64,000 nt of DNA from Leucocoprinus leucothites (lineage: Eukaryota > Basidiomycota > Agaricomycetes > Agaricales > Agaricaceae), in assembly GCA_013368445.1 (NCBI GenBank), contig JAACJO010000015.1, positions 124,001-188,000 on the forward strand. The letters run 5' to 3'. Position numbers and translations under genes: made by a program. Shown here one piece after another: positions 36,344-46,289 of this stretch. Under the pieces are notes generated by a model. The model was given only the letters and a program-made list of their open reading frames with translations, did not search any database and had not been told where the DNA came from. Positions within the stretch are counted from its first letter, which is position 1, and every line of letters starts with the position of its first letter.

Positions 36344-37342
36344 TTATGAAATGCGTCTCGAAATCCATCCGAGTACGATATCCCTGAATGCATCAGGTTG
36401 CGAAACCCATGGCATATGGTCAGCCTCCTCCAGGTGTCTGTAAGTATACTCTTTCCAGCCCGTCTCGTCAAGTAGCGCCTTAAACCCTTCAACATTCAAA
36501 GTTTTGTCCTTCCCGCCGCCAATTACTAGTAATTTCAGACGTCCCTCTCGTGCTTCCTGCAGCATCTTCGTAGGATCGTGAGTTCGAGCGTTCATAGATA
36601 TCGCACATCTACGAGGCTGCAACATAATTCCTTCTAACAAAATCCGTGCTAGATTCGGGGATAGTTTCTCGGAGCATATGTTGATGAAACGAAAGACAGT
36701 CACTTGAAAATCGTCAACCGAAGGTGGGCGGGCGAGGGTGGTAAGAATCTCATGTGCCTCTGGGGTATAGGATGGCGGGGACTTGAACATTCCCGGAACC
36801 AAAACGACCGCCCCCGCGACGTTGATGAGTCCGGAAATTGTGATCGAGGTATTGTAGGTCAAGATGTCGACGAAATGGGCGGCTGTCTGAATTCGGTCAG
36901 TCATAAATCTAGCGGGTAGCCCAATCGCTTTTAACGTACAGCCCAGACTCCACCCCAGTATATACGCCTCCTGGACTTCGAATTCCGTGCACACTACTTC
37001 AAAATCCTCCCAAATGCGCTGAGAGTCCCATCCCTCGTGCGTGAGGGGTTTTCCACTCCTTCCATGCCCTCGAGCATCGTACCGAACCTACAACCTCCAA
37101 GTTTTAACTGATTGCTCCAAGGACAATTATCTGAGTTCTAGGCATACCAAGAACGCTCGAGAAGTCCACCTCGGATCCTCGAAGATAGGATCATAGGACT
37201 CTTTGACCATAGAGCCTCCATGTATCAAGACGATGATAGGTGCGCTTGGAGAACGATTTCCCGCTGCATCCGTGTAGATCTCCGTTCCATCAGCGGACTT
37301 CACAAATCGCGCCTCGTACTTGGTTGAGTAGTCAATAGCCAT
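36344..37342 (-). CDS. Alpha/beta hydrolase (paralogue 2 of a tandem pair), 293 aa
   Basis: Three exons: 37342-37148, 37087-36940, 36882-36344 (882 nt). Exon 1 and 2 lengths (195 and 148) equal those of the neighbour at 34.4 kb. Motifs: IIVLIHGGSMVKESYDP, RYDARGHGRSGKP, nucleophile GWSLGS (Ser112), then SAHFVDIL, INVAGAV, VIGGGKDKTL and EEADHMPW with the catalytic His. The start ATG (MAIDYSTKYEARF) is chosen over an upstream in-frame ATG at 37366 because it makes exon 1 identical in length to the paralogue. Intact. General soluble hydrolase of unknown substrate; no signal peptide. Confidence 0.85.
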
Positions 37343-37566
37343 GGGCAGGAGGAAGGGAAGATTCAAAAAACGCGCATCGATAACACTCCCACTTTAGCTG
37401 CTCGAGAAGCATCACATGAAAGCTTAATTGCGAAATTGACTTGAACTAGGAATATTATAGTTAGTCAACGAAGTTTGATCATCAAATATTTGACAATGTA
37501 TTTAAAGTTACAAAACACACCCCTTCTCCGCCGGGGGCTCCCGCTAGTGTGTTTCTCAATCGCTTC

Positions 37567-38301
37567 TCAATTAACCCTCTGCATCACCTGTTGAACCCTA
37601 TCAGCTCCTCCCTCCACCCAATCATCCCAACAGATGGCTAATCGTGCAGTATCCCTCCCCGGCTGACCTGGCTTTGGATCTCCCTCCCTCAGTGTCTCCT
37701 TCCTCCCAAATCCAGCCCGACTAGGGGGTAGGACACGATCCCACCTGAGTATAACCTCTAGCTTCATCCCAAGCCTTTCCGCAAGCGCAATACTACGAGC
37801 ATTGAGCGTATTGGCGCTCCAATAGACCCTTCGCAAACCCAACCCGGTCGGGATATCCGAATCATTGGGACTAGAACTGGGTGTGTTCAGACAATACTGC
37901 AGAAGGAGACCGACTGCATTGGACGCCACATGTGTTCTGTGGAATGCTGGGAGAATAATCAGGAACCCCATCTCGACCGAAATATTGGATTCAGATGCAT
38001 TCAACAAGCCAATCATTCCTGCAAAGCCTGCGTTGTCACTGCTATCATTGCGAGTTTTATCGAAAACGGCAAAGGCAACCTCAGATTTCTGGCTTTGAAT
38101 TCTGCCATGAAACCAAGGATCGAAGCTTTCGCGAGAGTCGAATGGGCCAAAGGGTAACCAGTTGAAGAGTTCGGGATGAGGAATGATTTTTTCGACAAAA
38201 CTTGTCGAATGAGCGTCGGGGTTCCACGGAACAAGTCTTAGACGGGCGTTCTCAAGGACGGAAGGGACAGAAAAACAGAAGTTTGGGTCAAAATCGGACA
38301 T
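37567..38301 (-). CDS. GNAT-family N-acetyltransferase (RimJ/RimL-like), 244 aa
   Basis: Single exon. It starts MSDFDPNFCFSVPSVLENARLRLVPW, the usual first strand of RimJ/RimL-type acetyltransferases. Next come EMGFLIILPAFHRTHVASNAV (motif A region) and LGLRRVYWSANTLNARSIAL followed by AERLGMKLEVILRWDRVLP (motif B). The ending CWDDWVEGGADRVQQVM matches the neighbour. Fungal members of this group are mostly uncharacterised; they may acetylate small amines or protein N-termini. Paralogue of the adjacent gene at 38.4 kb. Confidence 0.87.
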   Translation of the reverse strand: MSDFDPNFCFSVPSVLENARLRLVPWNPDAHSTSFVEKIIPHPELFNWLPFGPFDSRESFDPWFHGRIQSQKSEVAFAVFDKTRNDSSDNAGFAGMIGLLNASESNISVEMGFLIILPAFHRTHVASNAVGLLLQYCLNTPSSSPNDSDIPTGLGLRRVYWSANTLNARSIALAERLGMKLEVILRWDRVLPPSRAGFGRKETLREGDPKPGQPGRDTARLAICWDDWVEGGADRVQQVMQRVN

Positions 38302-38429
38302 GGTAGGTGCAAGAGAACGATTTACAACTTCCCCAAAGAAAGACTATCTTACATGACTCAGAGATTAGTACCAATCTGCTCCGATGAACGATACCCCTGA
38401 ATCTAATTTTGTCGTGAACGAAGGATGCT

Positions 38430-39236
38430 CTAAGCGAGCCTCGCCATGACTGCATCAATCTTCTCCCTTCCACCATCCTCCCAATCATCCCAGCAATGTC
38501 CAAGCATGACCGTATGCCTTCCACCCCAATCTTTACCTCTTGGGTCCCCTTCCCTCACATCGACACCCACACCATGTACCTTTTTATTTGGCGGTAACAC
38601 TCTATCCCACCTCAGAATCCCTTCAAACCTGAATCCCAACCGCTCCGCCAATCTCCTCGAAGGCTCATTCAACTCATTAGCCTGCCAAAATACTCTCCTC
38701 AAACCTAACCCTCCTTGACCAGGGAGATCGAGAGCATAGTGCATCATGAGCCCGACGGCGTTGGACGTGACATGCGTACGCTGGAACGGCGGGAGAATGA
38801 GGATGTATCCAATTTCTGTCGCGAGATTAACCGCGGAGGAGTTGATGTACGCTAAGTGCCCGGCGACTGCGCCCTCTTCTCCCTCTAGACCAACCGTTGT
38901 AGACGGGGGTTTAGTTTTGTCGATCAGGAGGAAGAGCACGAATCCTGGTTCCTTCTGTATGATAGGGTTATAAAAGGTAGAAAGAAAATCATCTGTCGTC
39001 TCGTAGGGACCGACGGCACCCAGGTACTTGAATACATCTGGATAAGACCTTGCCGCTTCAACAAATGCTTCTGTATGTTTCGGGATGGGCTTTCAAAACA
39101 TTTAGCTTTAGCGAAGTACAGAACAGGAAATCAGCTCACTCACTTGAAATGGGATCAGCTTAACCCGGTCATTTTCGAGCTTTGGAGGGACGGGGAAACA
39201 AAAGTTGAAGTCATAATCCCCGACACTGGAAGTCAT
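38430..39236 (-). CDS. GNAT-family N-acetyltransferase, second tandem copy, 250 aa
   Basis: Two exons: 39236-39144 and 39089-38430 (753 nt). It reads MTSSVGDYDFNFCFPVPPKL at the start, EIGYILILPPFQRTHVTSNA, LGLRRVFWQANELNEPSRR, AERLGFRFEGILRWDRVLPP and CWDDWEDGGREKIDAVM at the end. The same blocks in the same order appear in the neighbour, which lacks the intron, so one copy lost or gained an intron after duplication. Function as for the neighbour, unproven. Confidence 0.87.
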
Positions 39237-39824
39237 ATCGAAGTATAGAATCAAAGCTGCAATTAAAGTACCCAGCGAACTCCTGAATTATACAGACGAT
39301 ACTGACTCAGCGAGGATGTTAGTGATCTTGCCCATCAACGCGACGGCATTCCGTCTCTCTGAACCAGGCAAGCCGCAAGATGCGAACTCCCGCTCATCTT
39401 GCCGCCATCAGGGATCACTACAACAATGATCACATCAATTATTGCACGTGATCTCATTGCAGAACTGGAATGAACTGGAATGTTAGTTTTATGACGTCAC
39501 TTTACTTTCTGTCAGAATTATTACACTTGCAAGAAGAAGCGGTACTTACTCCATCATTCATGACGCACAGTATGCCCTGTGTGCTAAATGGGCTGTGTTG
39601 GAAATGGTGGCCTAGTGCGCGTCATTTGCGATGGAGCATGAAGTTGGAACCCCATCTTTCAACGTCATCACTTCGATTCGAGAGTTTATAAAGCACGAAC
39701 TTGAAAGGGTAGAAAGAACACTTACATCGCTTCAAACAACTCGACATTAACTTGTAAATTATCACATTTCACCTCGAATATCTGAAGAATCATCAACTAT
39801 CTATCGAACCTTATCGTTTTAAAC
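39237..39824. other. Divergent intergenic region, 588 bp
   Basis: Shared upstream region of the acetyltransferase (minus) and the small peptide gene (plus). A duplicated TGGAATGAACTGGAATG lies around 39465-39481. No gene. Confidence 0.45.
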
Positions 39825-40182
39825 ATGGTACGTCGCCCTCCCTTGAAGTCGAGATATGCAGCATTTGCTCAACTGAGCGTTATAACCATAGGGATCAATC
39901 TTTTCAGCAATCGGCCGCGGTATCAACGCCATTATATCGGCGATAGCCAACGTCATCATGACCATCGTCAGCGTTATAACAACTGTACGTTACGTTCACT
40001 TTCCATGCCGGGAGGATGACTGAGACTGACCAACACCGCTTACACAGATAATTGTCACAATATTTGAAGTGATCGTGGACATTCTATGCTGTCGATGCTT
40101 TGGCTCTAGGAGAAGGGGTGCAAGGACGGGAACGCATCATAGAAGCAGGGGAGGATTTGGGAGAAGAAGAGGAGCTTATTGA
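39825..40182 (+). CDS. Small helical peptide with Cys/Arg-rich tail, 76 aa; first exon is only the ATG
   Basis: Three exons: 39825-39827 (the start codon only), 39892-39984, 40048-40182 (231 nt). The donor directly after ATG is gtacgt, and the acceptors are ccatag and acacag. The protein reads MGSIFSAIGRGINAIISAIA, then VIMTIVSVITT, then VTIFEVIVDILCCRCFG and a basic tail (SRRRGARTGTHHRSRGGFG). Two amphipathic or membrane-seeking helices followed by CCRCFG and Arg-rich residues are a pattern I recall from short Agaricomycete proteins of unknown role. It likely associates with membranes; whether it is a structural peptide or a secreted toxin-like peptide is unknown. Easily missed by gene finders. 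Confidence 0.75.
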
Positions 40183-40328
40183 TTAATTCATGGGGACAGG
40201 CGTTGAGTTATGAAACTCATTTGTCTTTATGATTTCTGGACACTCTTTCTTTGAATATCTTGAGCGCTCATACCATACATGATGATAACACTTTATTTGT
40301 AATTGCATGGATTCTCCGTTTATGCCAA

Positions 40329-42465
40329 TTATCCCTGTTTCCAATATGCGAATTCGGCTTTTGTCAAACTTGGTTTTCCGGTCCCGGTGTTGTACATGGA
40401 GAAGGCGGCACCTTTGAAGAAAAAACCACTGAAAGTCGATGTCATTCAGTGAGATGCAGATATGGCCAAATGTTGGCTACTCACCCAGCTGGTGGGATGG
40501 AGAGAACAGATCCATCAAACCTCGCAACCTCGTTCCACTGACCCACTGAACCCTCCGAATACGAGAACGCGTATTCCATCGGAGTAGCTTGAACTCGTAG
40601 CTTCACCGGGTCCGTCGTACTCGCTAGAGGTATGTAATTGGTCTACCATACTGTTTCAGGTTTTATTTCCACAAAGAAAGAATCATAGAAAACCCACCTG
40701 GATAACGGTCGCATTGTCTGTCGTCAAGGCCCAAGGCCCAACCTGCTTATTCAACGTCACAGTCCTCACCACCAAGAACCTCCCACTTTCCCCATCCGGC
40801 GGTCCACTCACACCAATCTCATTGTGTAACATATCGCCATAGAAAATCCCAATACCCCCTCTTCCAAATTCGTCCTCGGTGATCGGAAATGAAGCTCCGT
40901 TTCGAAAGTTTCGTTGTGTGAGGCTTGTTTGCGTAGGAACATCGCTGGAGAGTCGCGGTCTCCTGGGGCGTAAGCATTAGGTCGGAGTTGGAGAGACCCA
41001 GAGGTGAGACTGTGGAAGGGAGCGTAGGGTGTTCGGAGAGTGTAGAAGGATTTGTCGAGTGTGTGAGAGGTAAAGTCGTTCAGGTAAACTTCATTGGCTT
41101 GTTGCGGTGCGTTGTCCGTAGACGAGGCGGGTAAGGAAACGTTACCACCGTCATGCGAGAGTACCTCCTCGGAGAGTGGTTGTCCTTTATTGAACACTGG
41201 CCAACCGTCAACCCAGTCAACAGGAAACAAGAAAGTCTCCCTTCCGAGCTGTTCCCTTTTTAGCCTCAACGGATCATCAGGTGGGCCCTGTGGCCGAACG
41301 CCCAATGCAACGCCCCACCACTTCCCATCAACAGCCTGAACGATGTCAGCGTGCCCGGTGTTCTGAACGCTCAGATTCGTGTTGGCACCATTGTACAGGA
41401 TTGGATTGTTCGGGTTGTTCTCCCAAGGACCTGAAGGGCCGACAGAGCTGCGTTGGATAGTAGCACGGTGTGTGATACCAGTTCCACCTTCGGCTATGAG
41501 GAGGTAATACGTCGAGTTGATGTGATATATGTGAGGACCCTCGGGCCGTGCGGCAGCGTCATGTGTGAGGGTACCGTTGAAGATGATTTGAGCAGGTGTG
41601 AGGGACGTCCCGGTTTCGAGGTCGATCTTTGATTGGTAAATGCCTATTTTCTCGGAGTGTCAACACTGTAAAACATCAAGTGGAAGCGAGCGAGCGAGAG
41701 AATATACGAACTATAAATTTTATCGTGGTTGTTGTTAATCCCCGACCAAGTGAGGTAAACCTATTCGAGCCGATCAAAACAGATCAGCGAGTGGAGGCGA
41801 GAGAAGTAAGGAAAGCGATTTACATCACCATTGGTATCCCAAAATATGTCGGCATCATAGCCTAAGCTGTCTGGGCAGGGTTAATGGAGGAAACGGGGTG
41901 CTGAGAAGAAGTCAGATGACTCACCGAAGTAAATTGGATCGCTCCATTCATTGGAGAAGATGTCCTTCGTCTTGACATAGAAAGATCTAGGGAACAGCCT
42001 AAGCTCAGCTCCACTGCTAGTGAGGAAAGCGAACAATGGCTTAGAACAGCGTTAAAGCTCACAAGTATACACGAATCGAGTCGTCGATGCCAGATAGAAC
42101 GTTCCATCATGATATCTCAGCGAAGGCGCCCATGTCCCTGTATGAACGTTTGATTACTCGGTGTAAGTATCAAGAGAACCATTGGTAAGGAACCCACCAG
42201 CATCCGAAGGGGTGCCAAACAATGGCAGCTGTGACTGTCTATTCAAACCATGTCCGATCAATGTCCAGTCCTGGAGATCCCTGCTATGGTAGATCGGATG
42301 ACCGGGGTAATATTCGAAGGTCGATGTCGCAAGGAAGTAGTCCGACCCGACGCGCAGAATACTAGGGTCCGGGTTCCAGCCGGGTAATATTGGATTTTTG
42401 GACCTTGCAAATGCCAACAGTGTGACTTGGAACACCAAGAAAAGGGGCACTAGCGGGAAGCCCAT
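40329..42465 (-). CDS. Secreted glycoside hydrolase family 43 (xylosidase/arabinofuranosidase type), one base short
   Basis: Exons on minus: 42465-42198, 42137 to about 42068, about 42017-41925 (this junction uncertain), 41870-41824, 41760-41712, 41643-40698, 40642-40485, 40428-40329. A signal peptide (MGFPLVPLFLVFQVTLLAFA) is followed by GWNPDPSIL with the catalytic base Asp, GTWAPSLRYHDGTFYL, LGYDADIFWDTNGDVYLTW (pKa-modulating Asp) and PEGPHIY (acid Glu). The C-terminal half is the beta-sandwich C2 domain (GIGIFYGDMLHNEIGV, FFFKGAAFSMY). Exon 6 is one base short: the frame changes between NLEEG and GIGIFYG at the C5 run 40855-40859. Either an assembly deletion or a recent null allele. Expected to act on plant-wall arabinoxylan. 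Confidence 0.85.
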
Positions 42466-42832
42466 ATGATGATGGTTCTTGAGTAGAATACAAGCACATC
42501 GTGCACAGTATTTATACGTATTTCATCCCGATGAACCTGGTGAGAATGAAATGGAGACTGGCCGCTGCTGCTCATGTTGTCGTGGTCATTTGGTCGTTGT
42601 ACGGGCCGTTGACGGGATCGAACACCCGCCCCGATTACCTCCAAGAGAAATGTTTATAAAATAATATTTCTCGATATAAATAACTCAGCTGTGGGAGATG
42701 CCGGACAGCGAAAATGATGGGAGTCCATAAGCGGAATGACACCGCGCACGGTTCTAGCGCTTCCTTGGTCGCATTTAAGTTGCAACTCCGTAATGAGCCC
42801 TGTCCTCGTTTCTTCTTCTTCTTCTGCCCACC

Positions 42833-44104
42833 ATGGCATCACAGCAGACACCGACCCAAGACGAGCGCCAGCCACTCCTTACCAAGCCCACCGACGTCGA
42901 GAACCAGGATGGTTCTGGGTCTTCAGATGAGGACACGGTATACGTCTATGACAAGCAACAAATCATGTGGTATACCGGTCTTATCGTTAGTGGATTCGTT
43001 GCTGTGGTTTTCATCATCAGAGGCCTAATTCGCAGTGGGGACACCGATGTAAGTCTTCGCTACTCGGTCATTTTTTTGGTGACTGAAATAACAATTTTTT
43101 GGATGTCTAGTTCGATCTCGGTGGAGCGCTCATGAAGGCTTTGGGTGGTGGACTTAGCGGTGCAGCTGCTATGATTCTCCAAGTTCTCAGTCTCATGCCC
43201 CTTCGCACAATCATGAACTACCAGTACCGTTATGGTACCAGTTTCACAAATGCGACCAAAACCCTCTATGCCGACGGAGGCTGGGGACGCTACTACCAAG
43301 GCTTGACTGCCGCCCTTTTCCAGGGTCCCATTTCCGATTCGGTGATACTGCCGCAAATGCCGGAATTCTCGCCCTTCTCAACTCCAATGAGTACATGCGC
43401 ACACTGCCTGAACTCGGGAAGACTGTATTCGCATCGCTCGCTGCTGCCTGCTTCAGGATGCTTCTTACTCCCATCGACACCATCAAAACTACGCTCCAGA
43501 CACAAGGCAAGCCTGGCATTAAAATTCTCGTAGGCAGAGTAAGTTGTATCGGACTTGCTGTGGCGACTTGGAGCTGACATCAATCCGCACAGATCAGAAA
43601 ATATGGCATTGGAACAATGTGGTATGGCGCTATCGCAACCGCAGCTGCCACGTTTGTTGGCCATTACCCGGTATGTGAAACGTGCATCAGCGCCCAAATA
43701 CCCTCAAACTAAGATTTTCAATAGTGGTTTGGCATGTACAACTTCCTCACAGCGCACCTGCCCGAAGCCCATACCGTGATGCAAAAACTCGGGAGACAAG
43801 CTTTCATTGGTTTCTGTGCTTCCGTGACATCCGACACTGTCTCCAACTCGCTCCGTGTCGTCAAGACATACCGTCAAGTCAATGCGACCCGCATTAGCTA
43901 CATTGATGCTGCTCGCGCAGTCATCGCTTCTGATGGTGTGAAAGGACTTTTCGGACGTGGACTGAAGACCAGAATCCTTGCCAACGGTCTGCAAGGCTTG
44001 ATGTTCTCCATTCTCTGGAAATTCTTCATGGACTTGTGAGTATCTTTATTACCACCTGGATGTTACCGTTGACTAAGACCCCGAATAGGTGGAACAAGAG
44101 TTAA
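42833..44104 (+). CDS. Mitochondrial-carrier-like membrane protein, one base short
   Basis: Exons 42833-43048, 43111-43538, 43593-43670, 43725-44035, 44089-44104. The N-terminus is hydrophilic (residues 1-45, acidic SSDEDTVY), then a helix WYTGLIVSGFVAVVFIIRG. Carrier-type repeats follow: LMPLRTIMNYQYRYG and LTPIDTIKTTLQTQGK (a clear P-x-D-x-x-K signature), then VSNSLRVVKTYRQ and YIDAARAVIASDGVKGLFGRG. Exon 2 is 428 nt; 429 is required. The frame changes between FQGPIS and RFGDTAANAG at the CC pair 43334-43335. With one base added the protein is about 349 aa. Carrier substrate unknown; the degenerate first and third signatures suggest an atypical member such as an outer-membrane or vacuolar carrier. 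Confidence 0.8.
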
Positions 44105-44456
44105 ATGAATGAGGAGGGGTCGGAGCTAATGGACGTATCGTACAGACTGTAGAGACATGCATATCATAGAATACACCATACACGTTCGCCACAAAAGCAT
44201 GATGTATCAAACAAGTGAATGAGGGGCATATTATAATCAACGTCTATATCCATCTCATTGACGAGCTTCTCTATCATCAATCATCAGGAAACTCGACAAT
44301 ATCGACAATCACGACTCAAATCCAAAAAGGGAGGGAGCCTAACACAGTAATCAAAGAAGAAAAAGCAACAAAAAGGCAATCGCGTCATGGTGTCATAGCG
44401 AAACAAAGGAAAAAGAAGCCTCCTCGAATTCAAGCGACATTCTATGATTTCTTTGA

Positions 44457-46289
44457 TCAGTATTCCGATAAAGCAATCCATGGAGTAAGAACGTGACGTA
44501 CGAATTCAATCCCACCGTTCTCATTCATATAATCCAGCTCAATCTTCAAACCATCTCTCTGCAGGTCCTCGAGCTCTGAAATGAACTGGGCATGGAGTGG
44601 CTCAGAATACCGTATCCGAACGTGTTCCAATATCGACGGCTTATCAATCTCGTCCTCCTCCGCTCCATCCTCGCCGTCCTCAGCATCTTCAGCCACAACA
44701 ATCAGTCCACTCGGTTCTCGTTCCTCCTCGCCACTCGGTGATCTGGCTTTCTTGTATCGGTATCGCTTGCTCGGGAAATGAACACTGGTACGGCGAGAAT
44801 GGATCATATGGATGAAGGCGTCTGCGGTGGTGTTATCCAATTTGACTTCAATCGAGTTCAACCTCGGCAAGAGTGGCAATATCGAATTCGACCGTTTTCT
44901 TTGTTTTCTCATCGTCCCGCCACTACCCTCGCTCCCATCATCGCCTTCATCATCTGAGTCTTCCTCCTCATCCTCATCCTCAACGACATTCTCGTCAAAC
45001 TCGGTATACTCCCCATCAACAACCCAACTCTTCCATCTCAATTCATCAAACACCATAGAGGTCACACTCGGTGGCCCGAACCCTTCTATCAAAGGATGTA
45101 CCACGAGCTTCTCCACGGTCGGCACAACGCGCAACCCTGCGACGAGATTCTGGTCCGATAATGCCGTTTTGCGAAGATGGAGCTTTTGGAGAGAATAGAG
45201 CCTAGAGAGGAAGCTTGTGAAGCCGGATGTACCAAAGTGGGACTTGAGATTGCAAATGGTAAGTGAAAGAAGGCTGGGTAAGGAGAGAAGAGGGAAGAGG
45301 GGAGTTAAGTCTATTGACTCGTCCCATGGTGAGGTAAGAATCGAAAAGTGCTTCAGAGAAGGATGATGAATCGATCTGAGGCCTCGAGCGGAGGTTGTAC
45401 TTGTTGTCGCCGTTGCCGCGATAGCCGCGGCAGGTACTGTGGCTGAAGTGGGTGTAATGACTGGCGCCGCTATTGATGGTGGAGATGGAAGAGGGGAAGT
45501 TGAAGTCGCAAGGAACATAAATCCCGCTTTTTCGAGCGAGGTGGCCTGGTGGAGGATCGATAAGCATTCCTCGATTGTCACGGCCATTATCGGGATATTG
45601 GTGAGATTGCTCCAAGGGAATGTGAAGAGGAAAGGCGATAAGTTGACACATTCCAGGCTAGCCAATTTCGGTGCCGTACTGAACATCTGGAGCTGATATC
45701 CGGCATCACCACTGGTCCGACTCGTGGCGCTATCGCTGCCGTCGCCGTCGCCATCATCGTCCTCATCGTCGCCATCGCCATCCTCCTCCTCATCGTCGTC
45801 CGCGCTGGTGATCATGTCCTGGGCATCGCTGTCCATGCCAAGACTCAGGTCCGTTAATAATGGTACCTTTCCCGCAACCTTGCCAAAGCGACGAAACACG
45901 TTGAACGGCAAATAGAAAAACATCTCTTTCCACCTAGCAGAGTGCTGCATGAGGCAATCAAGAACAGGATGACTAGAAGCAAAGGGAGCTTCCTCCCAAA
46001 ACACATAAACGGTCAGCGGACAGCCGCCTGAACGTTCCATCCATGCGCGCACCAGCGCAGCCTGGGATTCGGCCTTGGAAAGGCCGAGCTGGATGAAAAG
46101 TCGAGCCCAAAGACGAGGCGTCGCGAGGGCTGCAGTTCGCCAATGCGAACATACGTGAGATACGAGTAGAGGGTGGTAGATGGTGTTTGTTGTTGTTGGG
46201 GAGGAGGAAGGTTGCGATGCGATTAGGTGCAGAAATATTTCCGATAAGAGTTCGGTGGGGAAGGTGTGATGGAGGTCCCAGAGTGCCAT
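44457..46289 (-). CDS. F-box protein with acidic low-complexity segments, 610 aa
   Basis: Single exon. The N-terminal F-box starts FPTELLSEIFLHLIASQ and continues LLVSHVCSHWRTAALATPRLW, which is the Skp1-binding helix set of the basidiomycete F-box expansion. The next 100 residues (LFIQLGLSKAESQAALVRAW, RSGGCPLTVYVFW) are typical of that group. Aspartate/glutamate-rich runs lie at about residues 165-195 and 430-460. LRR-like segments (LPSLLSLTICNLKS, LYSLQKLHLRKTAL) are in between. It probably recruits a substrate to an SCF ubiquitin ligase; the target is unknown. It converges on the carrier gene to its left. Confidence 0.85.
   Translation of the reverse strand: MALWDLHHTFPTELLSEIFLHLIASQPSSSPTTTNTIYHPLLVSHVCSHWRTAALATPRLWARLFIQLGLSKAESQAALVRAWMERSGGCPLTVYVFWEEAPFASSHPVLDCLMQHSARWKEMFFYLPFNVFRRFGKVAGKVPLLTDLSLGMDSDAQDMITSADDDEEEDGDGDDEDDDGDGDGSDSATSRTSGDAGYQLQMFSTAPKLASLECVNLSPFLFTFPWSNLTNIPIMAVTIEECLSILHQATSLEKAGFMFLATSTSPLPSPPSIAAPVITPTSATVPAAAIAATATTSTTSARGLRSIHHPSLKHFSILTSPWDESIDLTPLFPLLSLPSLLSLTICNLKSHFGTSGFTSFLSRLYSLQKLHLRKTALSDQNLVAGLRVVPTVEKLVVHPLIEGFGPPSVTSMVFDELRWKSWVVDGEYTEFDENVVEDEDEEEDSDDEGDDGSEGSGGTMRKQRKRSNSILPLLPRLNSIEVKLDNTTADAFIHMIHSRRTSVHFPSKRYRYKKARSPSGEEEREPSGLIVVAEDAEDGEDGAEEDEIDKPSILEHVRIRYSEPLHAQFISELEDLQRDGLKIELDYMNENGGIEFVRHVLTPWIALSEY

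Noticed and set aside
42600..42660. Minus-strand GTGTTCGATCCC resembling a tRNA B box
   Set aside because: The five-base T stem does not pair (two mismatches) and no matching acceptor strand lies within 100 nt.
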